Below, in pieces: positions 45,666-58,024 of a stretch of 64,000 nt of DNA. A program made the translations under genes and the position numbers. Source of the stretch: Dipteris shenzhenensis (lineage: Eukaryota; Polypodiophyta; Polypodiopsida; Gleicheniales); assembly GCA_047967505.1 (NCBI GenBank), contig CM106540.1; one strand, written 5' to 3'. The notes under the pieces were generated by a model. The model was not told where the DNA came from. It made no database searches and saw nothing but the letters and a program-made list of their open reading frames with translations. Position 1 is the stretch's first letter; the number at the start of each line of letters is the position of its first letter.

Positions 45666-46139
45666 CATCTTATCATATTCGTGAGACTTATTCGCGGCGT
45701 TAATATTCTTGGCATTATCTCGGCACCAAGGGAAGGGCCCATTACCTATACAAAAGCACAAAAAAGAATGACATAAATGCACATTCAAGAACTAGAAAAC
45801 CGAAAGCTTTGAGATTCTTAGTGATCATGTCAGGTTGTTCGTTTTCCTATGGCTTAAGGTCGGACAATCATGAAGCAGTGTGCTGGTGGGGGCAAAACAG
45901 ACACACGATTAACTACAATCTTGATCATAGTGGAATGCTCGTGGAATGTTGCAGTCCACGCATGGTAGGTGAAACACCCCCCATGAACCCATGTTCTCAA
46001 TCCTATAATGGCCTACCTAAATAACATAACCGAATTTAGAATATTTTATTATTTGAACATACAGAACCAACTCGTGAGTTGTGTGCTATGAAAAAGTGCT
46101 CAAAGCACAGTGTCCCAGATAGTGCTTTTTGTGACACCT
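45666..46139. other. Non-coding stretch
   Basis: No coding similarity or repeat recognised. Confidence 0.4.
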
Positions 46140-46515
46140 TCCCATGCTAAGACCCAAGACTTGCATGTAGAACATGCATGTAGGAGTTGCATGTAAAAAT
46201 TGCATGTAGGAATCGTACGTAGCACTTGCTTGTAGAACATGCAAGTTGGATTCCTAAGAGGGATCATTCCTAGCCTTATGCAAGTACAAGCGGAGCTTTG
46301 CTACTACTCTACACACACATGCATGTAGGAGTTGCATATAGAACTCACATGTAGAACATGCATGTAGGAATCGCATGTAGGACTTGCATGTAGAACATGC
46401 ATGTATAAATTGCAAGTAGGAATCGTATGTAGAACTTGCATGTAGAATATGCAAGTTGGATTCCTAAGAGGGATTATTCCTAGCCTTATGCAAGTACAAG
46501 CAGAGCTTTGCCACT
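46140..46515. repeat. Nested repeat: GCATGTAG(A/G)A words inside a 215-bp duplication
   Basis: More than fifteen copies of a 13-15-bp word (TTGCATGTAGAA, ATGCATGTAGGAG, TCGTATGTAGAAC) occur in two blocks. Each block is followed by the same 75-bp sequence, beginning GCAAGTTGGATTCCTAAGAG and ending GC(T/C)ACTACTCTA, at about 46227-46305 and 46448-46523. Confidence 0.8.
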
Positions 46516-47149
46516 ACTCTATACAAATATTTTGTGCCACCTAAGTCCATGTTGGCACAGAGACAATAGTTGGCCTTCTTTTCCAACATCTCTTACAATC
46601 GGATAGTTTCATGTTGGAGATCAAGCATTTAAACTGGTGTATACAATCAAGAGCAGAGCAGCTATGTCCAATTCAGGTTCTCATATTTTTTGGAACAACA
46701 AGTACTTAGCTATTACGACCGATTCTAAATCTACAACTATGTTCAAGTAATAATGTGGTGCATGTAAGAGGACTGCACAAAGTTTTCTCGAGGACAAGTT
46801 TTCATGTTGGTCTTGCAGTCTTATTCTTCAGAGATTTTTTCAACAATCGCACTCGAAAATATATCCAAAAGTACCTAGAGATCAGAAGGGCATCTTTCTC
46901 AGTGAGCTTTAGATCGTTGTAAGTGTCAAGACATGTTAAAGCTCTAGTTTCAAGCCTAAGGTGTTAAACATAAATGCTTGCAGGCAAGCGGCAAATCTAG
47001 TAGACCTAGCCAAGAACAAACTTTGAGAGTCTTGCACCTGTCAAAGCAAGGTTGCCGAATGACAATCCTAGAATGAAACTCGAGTGCAGCACTCCTAAAT
47101 GGATGGCAAAATTTATGGCTCTCTTCCTTGATGAGTGTTTAGCCTATAT
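46516..47149. other. Non-coding stretch
   Basis: No gene recognised. Confidence 0.4.
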
Positions 47150-47575
47150 CTTCCAAAACATAAGTGCGACTGATCACAATTATTACTCGTTATATGCAAG
47201 CAGTGCCATCTCCTCTCTACGAATCGTATTTGTCAATCAGCTGCTTGGGTGCACAACTGGGCGACGGATTTCTCCTAAGCAAGAATCCTGTCCTATTTCC
47301 AATGCGATGCTCCCCCAAGCAGTTCCATTAGAAAAATTAGTGCCCATGATGAGGCAGACAGCTTGTATCTTCCAAAACATAGATGCAATTATCACAATTG
47401 TTGCTCGCTGTATGCAAGCAGTCTCGTATCCTATCTTTGGATCATATTCGTCAACCATCTGCCTGGGTGCACAACTGGGCAAATGATTTCTCCTGAGCAA
47501 GCATCCTATTTCCAATGCAATGCTCCCACAAGCAGTTCCACTGGGAAAATTAGCACCTGTGGTGAGGCATAATCG
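47150..47575. repeat. Tandem duplication, about 215-bp unit
   Basis: TCTTCCAAAACATA(A/G)(G/A)TGC... to GCAGTTCCA(T/C)T(A/G)G(A/G)AAAATTAG occurs at about 47150-47340 and 47368-47553. Both contain GGGTGCACAACTGGGC, TTTCTCCT(A/G)AGCAAG and TCCTATTTCCAATGC. The open frames (144 codons plus, 92 minus) span the duplication and have no recognisable similarity. Confidence 0.8.
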
Positions 47576-49783
47576 GCTCTACGGTTTTGTACGACTGACC
47601 ACGTAGAACTCGTTGAATTACATTCTGCCTAATTGTTCATCCTCCACTTATGTATGATTTATCACGATTGACTTTTTTATTCGCATATCTCCACAAAGGT
47701 TCATGATTTTTGTCATTTTATCACTCACATCAGCTTTGTCAATATCAATAGATACGACACCTCCTTCAAATATGCCGATTTTGTAAGGCACAAATTTTTT
47801 TTTTTTTTGTTTTTCTCCTTAGCTGAAGGACTTCACCGCGCACACGAGATTGGAGCCACCATGTTAAGGGTTAATAAAGCACATGGTGAATGAGTGATTA
47901 TGCTGAATATATTTATGTCAACCCCCTGCCAATAGCTGAGAACAAATTACGCCCCGTTGGACAGAATTAAAACCATGAGGACAACAATACCAGGAGCCCT
48001 TTAGATCGGAGGCAGTAAAAGAGTGCCTTGGTACTTTTCTTTTGAACTAAGGCAAGACTTATGGTAGAATGAAAGCAGCACAGACATCAAGAAGAGTCCT
48101 CCTTAGCTAAACTCTGTGAATCCCTCCTTCTGGCATTGCAAGTAACATCATCTTCTGGCACAATGCTAGCATGCCCTAGATCCTACATCTTGGGGAACTG
48201 TGCAAGATTCAAGGATTGACATCACTGATGAGCACCAAGATCTCACTGTTGAGATTCCAAGCCCTCCTTGCAGCTCCTTGGACTAAGTTGAAATCCCAAC
48301 TCTTCCTCTGTCTATTGGGATCAAAGGTGGATACTTCAATAGAGTTATATTCAACCTTCGAATTATTTTACTTCGTGCTAAGTCCGGGTAACTCGAGATC
48401 TATTTTTAGATTCTTGAGATGTGACTTGTGGAATCTTCTTTTCTTGATCTTACGTGAGATATAACCTGTTTATGTTAAAACGGCTCATTAATCTCATGTT
48501 AGATTTGCCTTGTTTATGTTAATAGACTCGTTGTTAGCATCTCCTCACTCGACTTTGGTTTAGGGTTGGTGTTGCAAATAGGAATGCTCCAACTCTCCCA
48601 GTGGCTTGTCAAGCTTGTCAGTAGTTGAGTAGAAATGGATAATGCTCATCATTGGTGCATGCTTGATGCATGGGGAAGTGCTCGTTCCATTGGATTAGAA
48701 CTCTTTGGGAAAGGAAGTGTGCCGCTTCCCGACCCACACTATGTGTGATTGTAATGATTATATATTATATGTTATTATGCAAATATTTTCACTTGCTCAT
48801 CCATTTAAAATTGCTTGTTTTCAATCTGAATTCTTCCAACATTCCTCTCTTTTGTTGATGCATGTTCTCGATACAAGGGAGCAAGGAAATCCATGCTGGA
48901 TGCAAGATCGAAAGATATCGACACCTTTATTCATATGATTGTAGTCCATGTGACAATATTATATAGATTGCAATAAGGATCGGTTATGAGCTCTTGTGAG
49001 TGTCGCCTTATTCATGTATTTGTTGGGCTTCAACTCCCAAAATGCACAAGCAATATGGCCAAGTCAAATATAAATCACCACCCCTGACATTTGCAGGGAG
49101 GATTGTTTTTTTCATGTGTAGTGTCTCATGTCCACAATTTACTCACTCGTTTTTTTCCTTTAAATTTTTTATAAAATGCTAGGATTCAAGTCCGAAACCA
49201 TGTTAGAGGACGGAAAGGCCGCCTACCGAAACCTAGTTTTTGCATTGTACTGAAATGCAAAGTGCCAAACCAAGGTAGAATCTTGAGTTGCCCCTTTGGC
49301 ATGAATTCAAGACCAGCCACACATTTTAGGACCTTGGTCTAAACCCTGTAGGTAACTATCCCAAATCTTAGCAGCATGCACTCGGTGGGCTTTGAATTTT
49401 GTTCCACAGAGCTTGGAGTGTGGAGCTGGCCCTTTTGCATGGACAGTCACGGGTCTACTTTACGGGTTCCTCTCACTGGATCGCTTGCAACGGATCGAAA
49501 TGTTTGCCCCGATTGATCGTTGTGGTGGATTTCAACTACTCTTAGGGAGTCTAAGTGGATCGATGGCTACAAGCGGGATAAAGAGATGCTTGAGAAAACC
49601 GAGTTTTTGTAAGGGGGAAGCTAGGCGATCAATGTGGGCGGGCATTCAAAGCAGTCCTGTTCAAACTCGGGAGTGCTTGGCTCGACACACAAGGTAGCAG
49701 AGTTTAGCTTTATGTGCAATGCCAGCTTTAAGTCTGATATTTAAGCGGATGCGCACCCGCTGCGAGCGGTCAGTGGTTGGGAG
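47576..49783. other. Non-coding stretch upstream of the PPR gene
   Basis: A T16 run lies at about 47800. A short frame at 48216-48464 and a 101-codon frame at 49392-49697 (LECGAGPFAWTVTGLLYGFL) show no recognisable similarity. The latter is on the PPR strand but in another frame and separated by a stop. The 300 bp before 49784 should hold the PPR 5' UTR, and possibly an intron joining an upstream targeting-peptide exon. No clear TATA box was identified. Confidence 0.45.
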
Positions 49784-52255
49784 ATGCTAAGCTTTGAGGA
49801 GACGCTTCCTATTTTGGACCGGTTGGTTGAGGTTCCCTCGGTTGACAACCTTATCTGGATCTTGCAGAAGTGCAGAAAAACAAAAGATGTAGCCTGTGCC
49901 AAGCGGGTGCATTCCCAAATTTGCAACAATGGGCTGGAAGCCCATCGAGATGTGGGCAATTACATTGTGCCCATGTTTGTGGAATGTGGACGCTTGACCT
50001 ATGCGGAGCAGGTTTTCAACAAGTTGGTTAATCGGAGTGAGTTTTCATGGACCTTAATCATTTTAGGGTATACCCAATGTGGGCAAATGCAGCACGCTCT
50101 CAATTTGTACCAGAAAATGCAAGAGGATAGAGTAAATCCTACCAGGTACACGCTCATGCCCCTACTAAAGGCTTGTGCTAGGCTGAAACATGTGGAACGA
50201 GGCCGAGAGATTCATGTTGAGCTTGCACAAAAGGGATTTGAAAAAGACCCTTTTATTGGTAGCAATCTGGTTGACATGTATGGCAAATGTGGATCACTTG
50301 CAGAGGCACGAGAAGTCTTTGACAAGCTGACAGTCCGGCATGTTGTGTCATGGACTACACTAATTGCAGGATATGCTGAACACGGACCTGGTCAAGAAGC
50401 ACTGAATTGTTTTGAGCGTATGCAACTGGAGGGCACGTCTCCAGATGCTGTTGCATTTCTTTTTAGCTTGAAAGCTTGTGGTAGCATTGGAGCGATTGAC
50501 AAAGGCCGAGAAATACACATGGAGATCAAGCGAAAGGGATTTGAAAAGGATGTGCTTCTGGGCAGCACTTTGGTTGATTTGTATGCCAAATGTGGCTCAC
50601 TTGCAGAGGCACGAGAAGTCTTTGGGCAGCTACCCCTTAGAGATGTTGTGTCATGGACTGCACTAATCGCAGGCTATGCAGAATATGGGCTTGCTCAAGA
50701 AGCGCTGAAACATTTTGAACAGATGCAATTGGAGGGCGTCCCTCCAAACACTGTTACGCTTGTTTTTGTTTTGAAAGCTTGTGGGAGTATAGGAGCCTTA
50801 GGCAAGGGCCGAGTAATACATTCTGAGATTGCGCAAAAGGGGTTTGAAAGAGACATTTTTATTCGCAATAGTATGGTGGACATGTATGCTAAATGTGGGT
50901 CACTTATAGAGGCACGAGAAGTATTTGACAAGCTGCCACTTAGAGATGTAGTGTCATGGGCTACTCTAATTGCAGGATACTCTGAACATGGACCTGCTCA
51001 AGAAGCGCTCAAATGCTTTGAATGCATGCAGCAAGGGGGTGTCTCTCCTAGTGATGCCATATTTGTGAGCATCCTGGAAGCTTGCGGCAGCATCGGAGCC
51101 ATTGACAAGGGCCATGAAATACATGCTGATATCGTGCAAAAGGGATTTGGACGAGATCCTTTTGTCTGCAGCAGTTTGGTGGACATGTATTCCAAATGTG
51201 CCTCACTTGCAGAAGCACGGGAAGTCTTTGACAAGCTAACAGTTAAAGATGTTGTATCGTGGGTTGCTCTAATTGCAGGATATGCTGAATATGGACCTGG
51301 TCAGGAAGCACTGGAATGTTTTCAGCAGATGCAACTCGAGGGGATCTCTCCAAATGATCTAACGTTTGTTTATGCGTTGAAAGCTTGTGCCAGTGTAGGT
51401 GCTGTGGGCAATGGAAGAGAGATACATGCTGAGATCCTACAAAAAGGATTCGAAAGAGATCCTTTCATTGGCAATACTTTGGTGGACATGTATGCCCAAT
51501 GTGGCTTACTTTCAGAGGCACAGGAAGTCTTTCACAACCTGCCAGTACGAGATGTTGTGTCATGGAATGCCTTGATAAAGGGATATGCTGTGAACCATGA
51601 GGGAGCCATGGCTGCAGAATGCTTTGAGGACATGCAACAACAGGGTATGAAGCCGGATGCAATCACATTCACATGTCTTCTTACTGCATGCAGCCATGCC
51701 AACCTGGTATTGAAGGGCTGGGAATATTTCAAGATGATGACAGAAGAATATGGCATTGCACCATCCATAGATCAGTATTCTTGCATGGTTGATCTTCTTG
51801 CTCGATCAGGACATTTGTATGAAGCAGAGAAATTCATTGAAACTACCCAGTGTCCTCAGTCTGAAGGAATGTGGACAGCTTTACTCACTGCCTGCAAAAC
51901 TTGTGGAGAAGCAGAATTAGGACGCAGATGCTTTCAGCAGCTTGTCCAGATAAACCCAGAAGCTGCTGCTTCATATGTGCTCATGGCAGACACATATGCT
52001 AGTGCTGGTAGTTGGGATGAGGCATATGGAATAGAGGAGCTGAGGAAATGTGCAGGTGCAAAGAAAAAGCCTGCAAGTGCTTTTATAGAGGTCAGCAACA
52101 GGGTGCATGAGTTTGTGGTGGGTAAATTCCCAAGTAAGGAAATCTCAGCAATGCTAGAAACCTTGAGTTTACGTGTGAAGGCGGAAGGGCATGTGCCAAA
52201 ACTAGATCTGGTCTTAAAAGTCACTTTAATAAAGGAGCAGGAAGCTGCATTATAG
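49784..52255 (+). CDS. Pentatricopeptide repeat protein, PLS class with E/E+ region, no DYW domain
   Basis: 823 residues, one exon. PLS-class PPR proteins bind organellar RNA and usually act in C-to-U (in ferns also U-to-C) editing. Six P-L-S triplets of about 101 residues run from about 41 to 646, with blocks such as REIHAEILQKGFERDPFIGN, LVDMYAKCGSLAEAREVFDK and RDVVSWTALIAGYAEYG. E-type motifs follow (YSCMVDLLARSGHLYEAEKF, 690-760), then E+ (FIEVSNRVHEFVVG). It stops after LIKEQEAAL, where the DYW deaminase would begin, so editing would need a partner in trans. The start at 49784 is the first Met after an in-frame TAA at about 49742. The predicted N-terminus (MLSFEETLPILDRL) is a poor transit peptide, so an unseen upstream exon is possible. 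The open frame is intact and the codons look constrained. Most likely a functional gene. Confidence 0.92.
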   Translation: MLSFEETLPILDRLVEVPSVDNLIWILQKCRKTKDVACAKRVHSQICNNGLEAHRDVGNYIVPMFVECGRLTYAEQVFNKLVNRSEFSWTLIILGYTQCGQMQHALNLYQKMQEDRVNPTRYTLMPLLKACARLKHVERGREIHVELAQKGFEKDPFIGSNLVDMYGKCGSLAEAREVFDKLTVRHVVSWTTLIAGYAEHGPGQEALNCFERMQLEGTSPDAVAFLFSLKACGSIGAIDKGREIHMEIKRKGFEKDVLLGSTLVDLYAKCGSLAEAREVFGQLPLRDVVSWTALIAGYAEYGLAQEALKHFEQMQLEGVPPNTVTLVFVLKACGSIGALGKGRVIHSEIAQKGFERDIFIRNSMVDMYAKCGSLIEAREVFDKLPLRDVVSWATLIAGYSEHGPAQEALKCFECMQQGGVSPSDAIFVSILEACGSIGAIDKGHEIHADIVQKGFGRDPFVCSSLVDMYSKCASLAEAREVFDKLTVKDVVSWVALIAGYAEYGPGQEALECFQQMQLEGISPNDLTFVYALKACASVGAVGNGREIHAEILQKGFERDPFIGNTLVDMYAQCGLLSEAQEVFHNLPVRDVVSWNALIKGYAVNHEGAMAAECFEDMQQQGMKPDAITFTCLLTACSHANLVLKGWEYFKMMTEEYGIAPSIDQYSCMVDLLARSGHLYEAEKFIETTQCPQSEGMWTALLTACKTCGEAELGRRCFQQLVQINPEAAASYVLMADTYASAGSWDEAYGIEELRKCAGAKKKPASAFIEVSNRVHEFVVGKFPSKEISAMLETLSLRVKAEGHVPKLDLVLKVTLIKEQEAAL

Positions 52256-52326
52256 ATGTCCTTGATTGGAAGTTTGCTGTACCTTTTCTTCTTCCTTCAC
52301 TAGTCATACAGAAAACGCTGCACATG

Positions 52327-52332
52327 AATAAA
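52327..52332 (+). terminator. Possible polyadenylation signal of the PPR gene
   Basis: AATAAA lies about 72 bases after the TAG stop, a normal distance for a near-upstream element in plants. Motif and position only. Confidence 0.4.
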
Positions 52333-55300
52333 ATGTGAGGATGTGCAAAATCTGTCACCAAGGAGGAGAATGGTATCCATGCGACTGACGGGGGTGAAAT
52401 CATTATTAGAAGCATCAATACTAGCCATCCTTTCAATCTTGGGTTGTGTTTGTGGCTAAGAAACCAAAGAATTTGGTTCCAAAGGTTGAACATATGTGGT
52501 ACTTAGGCTTCGAATGTCGCCATTACAATTAAGGGCAGAGGGCTTCAGGTTCAACGTCTGTGCATTGTGCTCAACAAAGACTTGAGTTCCTAGCCAGTTG
52601 AGGAATGCAGAACCTATTGGTGTACCTCAACTACATTGTGACAAAGGCTTTTCCTTGGCAATTAAAACCAAATTTGTGAGTTAATTGCCAAATTTGTGGG
52701 TCTATGAAGTGATTGCAGTGAAAGAAGATTCAAGCAGGCAGGGATAAAATTTCAAAAGGAGTAAGAAGGCAATATAACCACAAGGCTGCCAGGTAGGCCT
52801 TGCTGATTCATTTCTGCCAACCTATTATTTACAAGGGCAACATTTACTTGCACATTACACTAAACTCTAGTAAGAGGACCCATGAATGGGTCTTCAATTT
52901 TGACCATGCACCCTTCCAATTTCCAAAAGATTCAAATGAATGCATTAGTTCTGCTTTGCAAGACAACAAAAGGGTTGAGACTTGCTATGTTAAAAACTGC
53001 AGTAAGAAAGGCATGTAAAATCTTTTCGGAGCCTCGTCAAATTTGGGGTAAGGAAAGTCACTTTGAATGCTTTGGTCAAATGGCTAGAAAGGGCAATATG
53101 GTCAAATTTCATCAATAAGATCTTTGACCATCATTATATGATGATAGGATTCAGGAACAAATTTTTGAAGAAATGATTTCCTGACTGGATGATTTGGGGC
53201 TTAAACATTGTCTTGAGTTAGGGGCCTTAGTTGCTAGCTTGCTTAACTTACCTAAGTTTTGAATGGGTGTTCATGAAGTATTTACATAAGTATATGTGTA
53301 ACGGAGACATTTTGTTTTTTGTGCAATGGTAGTTTTCAAAGCACTTAAACATGATCTCCCCCATGGTAGTTTTCAAAGCACTTAAACATGATCTCCCCCA
53401 TTACCCCATGACTTATGACTGAGGGGTGGACACACCATAAGAACCAAGAAGCCCTATAAGTACACAAGTGCCTTAAGGCGTATGAGGTTAACAATTTGAC
53501 GAACAATTAAGATGTTTTTACATGTGCATTAAATAGTGATTTGGGAAGCTTGGGCATAATGTCTATGGAAACCCACATTGACGGCTAAGCACCAAGGATA
53601 TTAAGGGCTAGTCTCAATCCAACCATGCAATTTTTTTTAAAATTTTGACTTTGAACTATGAAGCAAGGCAAATATTTTGAAGTACATATAAATTTCAAAT
53701 GGAGCAAAAGGAGTTCTACAGACATATAAAAGCTCTATTGGATCTAGGATGTGACCAGTGAAGACCACAAAAAGACTTTTGGTACCCTAGGAGAGGTCAT
53801 TCTCCCCTTGCATGTTCCAACTCTCACAAAGCCTCTCCAATTAAAGTCTCTACAATACCACACCATTCTTGCTCCTTTGCTCCCTCACTCTTCCATCTTA
53901 CAACCTAAGGCTATTCACTTAACCTCTGCCATGCTCAACAGTCTCCCTCTTCTGTGTACTCTTTTCTTCCACCTCATTGTCTACAAGCCCCTTTGCTTCA
54001 ATTATTTTACATGGCTTATCAATACCATGAGCCAAAACCTTGACCAAAACCATGGGAGATTGTGGTTTTGACCGCCAGCTTCTAGCATATCAACTTGTGT
54101 GCTAGCTAGACAAGCTGCCCTAACTAGTTAAATAAATTGGTGTGTTAACCGATGAGTCATCCAATCGGATAAGGCTTACTACTAATTGGGATGTAAGTGG
54201 ATAAGACTAACCACCAGTTGGATGAAATCAAGTTAGGTCCATTACCCAAAAACCATGATTTTATAAAACCATGGGCACCAAAACCATGTGCCATGAGCTT
54301 GTCATCTCCCAAGTGATGGGCTAACTTAGGGACTAAGTAAGTCTCCAACCAAAGTTCTCCCATTAAAAAGGCACCCCCCATACTTGGACCCATGCTAATG
54401 GACCCAAATTTTGCTAGAAAGGTAGACACTTATTTTGACCCTCTTTCATGCTTGTAGGTGTCCCTTCCTATCACATTTTTGTGGCATCCCACAAGCACAT
54501 GACTCCCCATAAGCTCTTCTTCATGGGTGGCCCCTTCTTTTTCCATGAGACTTTATGTTGCAAGTCCTTTTGGATCATGGAAAGTACATAGAAGTGGAGG
54601 AAAGATCCTTCCTTGCTTTGGCCCTCTTCCTAGTCTCTCTCTCCACCCTTTCCATTGCTGGTGAGAAGGATCCATAGCATCTATGTCAGTTGCATAGAGA
54701 TCACTTTTCCAGTCCAGGGGAAAAGGTTCGTGCGATTCCAGGAGAAGATCTAGTTTCGAGAGGGAAGAAAGTAGCGACTCTGGGATCTGGAAACTCGAAT
54801 GTGCAGCCAAAGCCAAACTTCAGTCGGTGTGACAGAAAGGAGCTATGTCGGTCGAGAGGTGTGAATACCACAAGGATCTGCCTACTAGCTCTAGTCGCTC
54901 AACTTTTTTTTGGCCTTAGACATGAGAAATGTGTGAATGTAACTCTTGGATATTGTTTTCTTTATGTTGAGTTTTGCAAGTTAAGTTGATGATGAAGTCC
55001 TTGTTAGAGGAATGAATTCCCTTCTAATTTCTGTGTTGAGACCCTTTTCTTCTTTTTTGGAAGTAGGAAGACAAGATGAATTCTTTAATAAAGGATAGGG
55101 TCTTTATATTTTCATGCAATATTTGTTGTTATTTGCATGTTGAAACTACCTTGAATTCTAGATGAGCATCTAAATGTTGTAGTAGTTCTTTCACGTGGTG
55201 TGCTTATCCTTGGCTTATAGGAAGCATGGGACATGGATTACAGAATGAACAATCGTGCAAGATCATGAAGAATTCATTGGTATATTGTTAAAGATGATAA

Positions 55301-56815
55301 GAATGAAGGTTAATTCAGAGCTCTACATGGATGTATCCTTGACCAATATATAAAGCCCCCTTGGGGTTGATTCCCCCCATTTGGGCCCCATATCGTGTGC
55401 TGTGAGTAATTATTTATTGTTTGAAAGAGTACTTCTCCATTGATGAGATCTTTCCTTATGGACATGGTAAGCCATTCATTAAATCGTTATCTTAAGGAAG
55501 AAATTATAATTATATTAAGGAAGAAATTATAATTATATTTTAATTGTTATGTACATGGGAGCATCACCATATGCATATGCATCATAAAATACTACCTATG
55601 CATAACACTAAGAAAGTCTATGTGATTATGACTATGAATGTTTAATTAAGCAATGGGCTAAACCAAAATTTCCATATCAATGGACAATTCATATAAGCCA
55701 CATTGGTTATGTTGAGGAGGGTTGGATTTGTGTGCACTTCTAATCCTATAGAAAATATGTCCCGTTACATCGGATATGGAAGAAACTAACGTAGAGCTAT
55801 GGATCCTTCTCACTAGCAATTCCCCTTGGTAAAATAAGGTATCAAACCACGAAAAATCTTGTGCCTATGATTGGATTCTAACTCTTTTATTGAATTATGG
55901 ATGTAGGGAGATGGGTCGCCAAGATGACATTGAAAGAAGTAAAATTCTTCTTTCTTCTCCAACAATATAAAAATGGATATGGCATGAAGAAAGTTATTGA
56001 ATCCATAACCTTGTTCTTCTATGAGTAACCAAGTCTCTTCTCTCTTTTCCCTTATCTCTACCCCTTCCGCCACTTGCTTGACTAATAGCCTTTCTAGGGG
56101 ACACAAGTAAGAAGGTCCTCCACCTTAGTGTGCATTGTTTTTTCATAATTAAGAAAAAGAGTGAGGAATTAGTTTTTGAATGTTTTATGGATTGATGTGG
56201 GAACTTTCCCCCTAACAATGAAAATTGGCACATGATAGGGAGAAGATTTTTGTGTGGACTATCTCTTATCCATTGCCCACTTGATGAAAGGATTCCTTAC
56301 GGAGAAACATAATATTTGATTTGATACACAATATAAAGGTGACCATGTTTTTCCCTCTCCTCGAAGTAACTTCTCCACTAGTAGGCAAGCATGACACTAA
56401 GAGGCATGTAATACCTATAGTGCATTGTCCACGTCCCCATTGCCCATTTAATGAGAGAAATTCATGGGACGAGGTGAAAGTTATATCATGATGTGCATAA
56501 ATAAAATTAATCTCTCATAATTTATGTGCTATCTTCCTAGAGGACTCTTCATTGGGCTACTAACAACGTCACTCAATGACATTGGATCAATGTTCTCACA
56601 ATGAGAAGGAGGGTTTGTCTTTGTAAGATGTTTTAATGGAGACTATATGTCATATGTATAATGAATTCTATTAATTGTGGAACATCATGCCTACTATTAG
56701 GAAAAAGGGGAGTGGGCATCCTAGAATGGATAAGAGCTAACCATTCTAGGAAGCACATTTTGTTTCTTTTGCAGACAAAGGCCAAAGGTATGTCATATCA
56801 ACATTCCTTAGATAT
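52333..56815. other. Non-coding stretch, no gene recognised
   Basis: About 4.5 kb without recognisable similarity. Short frames at 53751-54071, 54157-54429, 54553-54989 and 55813-56106 lack family motifs. Two exact local duplications: 37 bp (53328-53364 repeated at 53365-53401) and about 22 bp (AAGGAAGAAATTATAATTAT, at about 55495 and 55517). Confidence 0.45.
53328..53401. repeat. Exact 37-bp tandem duplication
   Basis: ATGGTAGTTTTCAAAGCACT...ATCTCCCCC is repeated without a mismatch, so the event is recent. Confidence 0.9.
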
Positions 56816-57150
56816 GAGCTAGCCATGAATGGGAAACCTGTTGTGATTCTTTCGCGAGTGAGAAAAAGGCCAAAGGTATGTCATATTCACACAAGAATAT
56901 TAGGAGATTCTCTTATGATGTGTGGCATTTATACTTGCACTACATTAATATGGAAAATGTTTGCTATCTGTTGCAAGAGAAATGAGCTAGGCATGAATGG
57001 GAAACATGTTGTGTTTCTTTTGTAGGTGAGGAAAAGGCCAAAGGTCTATCATATGGACACAAGAATATTAGGAGATTCTCTTATGATGTGTGGCATTTGT
57101 ACTTGCAACTACTTTAATATGAAAAATATTTGCTATCTGCAAGAGAGATG
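56816..57150. repeat. Tandem duplication, about 170-bp unit
   Basis: GAGCTAG(C/G)CATGAATGGGAAAC to TTTGCTATCTG..CAAGAGA occurs at about 56816-56985 and 56986-57150, sharing AAAAAGGCCAAAGGT, CACAAGAATATTAGGAGATT and ATGATGTGTGGCATTT. Confidence 0.85.
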
Positions 57151-57154
57151 CTGT

Positions 57155-57330
57155 TTCCTATTTTCTAAAGGAAAAGATATGAGTTAGCTTTGCATGACTT
57201 CCTATTTTAGAAAGGAAAAGATATAGTTTAGCTTTGCATGAATTCCTATTTTAGAAAGGAAAAGATACAGTTTAGCTTTGCATGATGTTCTATTTTAGAA
57301 AGGTAGTGAAAGATAGCATAGCACATCTTC
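57155..57330. repeat. Tandem repeat, about 45-bp unit, four copies
   Basis: TTCCTATTTTAGAAAGGAAAAGATA followed by AGTTTAGCTTTGCATGA, at about 57155, 57208, 57252 and 57297. The last copy is diverged. Confidence 0.85.
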
Positions 57331-57477
57331 CTATTTGGAAAAGGAAATGATTACCCTTTGTGTGTAATCTCGAAGTGGAAGGGTCTATATTGACCTTCCA
57401 CAAATAATGGTTGATGGTACATGTGCAAGGCTAATATGATTCTACTAAGCAACAAGGGCAAGACATGTGCTTGAATG

Positions 57478-57735
57478 CTAGAGGCCCATAGTATAAATAC
57501 CCAAGAGTGGTATGAAACTCCCTAGCCTAGGAGGCTGGGGCCCATGGAATAAAGGCTCAAGCATGTGAGAGGGGCTTGAGTATAAAAATGCAAGGGTGGA
57601 AACACCCTGGTCGAGGTATACATAATAAATGCTTGAGCATGTGGTAGGGGTCTACAATATAAATACCCAAGGGTAATATGAAACACCCTAGTGCAAGAGA
57701 GGCCCACAATACAAATACTCAAAGGTGAAAACACA
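57478..57735. repeat. Tandem repeat carrying TATAAATACCC-like words
   Basis: Four to five units of about 60 bp. Each has (A/G)GGCCCA(T/C)A..(G/A)(T/A)ATAAATACCCAAG(A/G)G, (A/G)TATGAAAC(T/A)CCCTAG or GAAAACAC..C. TATA-box-like cores occur at about 57493, 57583, 57657 and 57711 (TACAAATAC). Confidence 0.7.
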
Positions 57736-58024
57736 TCATTTGACTAGAATGTGTGGGACTCAACCAGTGTATTATTCTTCAATGTGCTTCCTTGGAAAAG
57801 TCTCAAACATTTGATCAAAACCCATTTATATTATGGAGGAATTTTTACCAAGACCTAGATCCTCCCGTGTTTGACTCTACATTGCAACCAAAGCACAACC
57901 CCTTGACTCCTCGTGGAGAATTTCCAAGAAGTAGATCTCCTTGTATTCTTGTTTTATAGATGTCTAGAGCCCAAGACTCTCAAGCATGACAAGGTAGAGG
58001 TCTCAAGTCTCACAAAAGTGGTTT

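Noticed and set aside
49392-49697. 101-codon frame upstream of the PPR gene as its first exon
   Set aside because: Different frame, ends in a stop, no PPR or transit-peptide character, and no convincing splice pair linking it to 49784.
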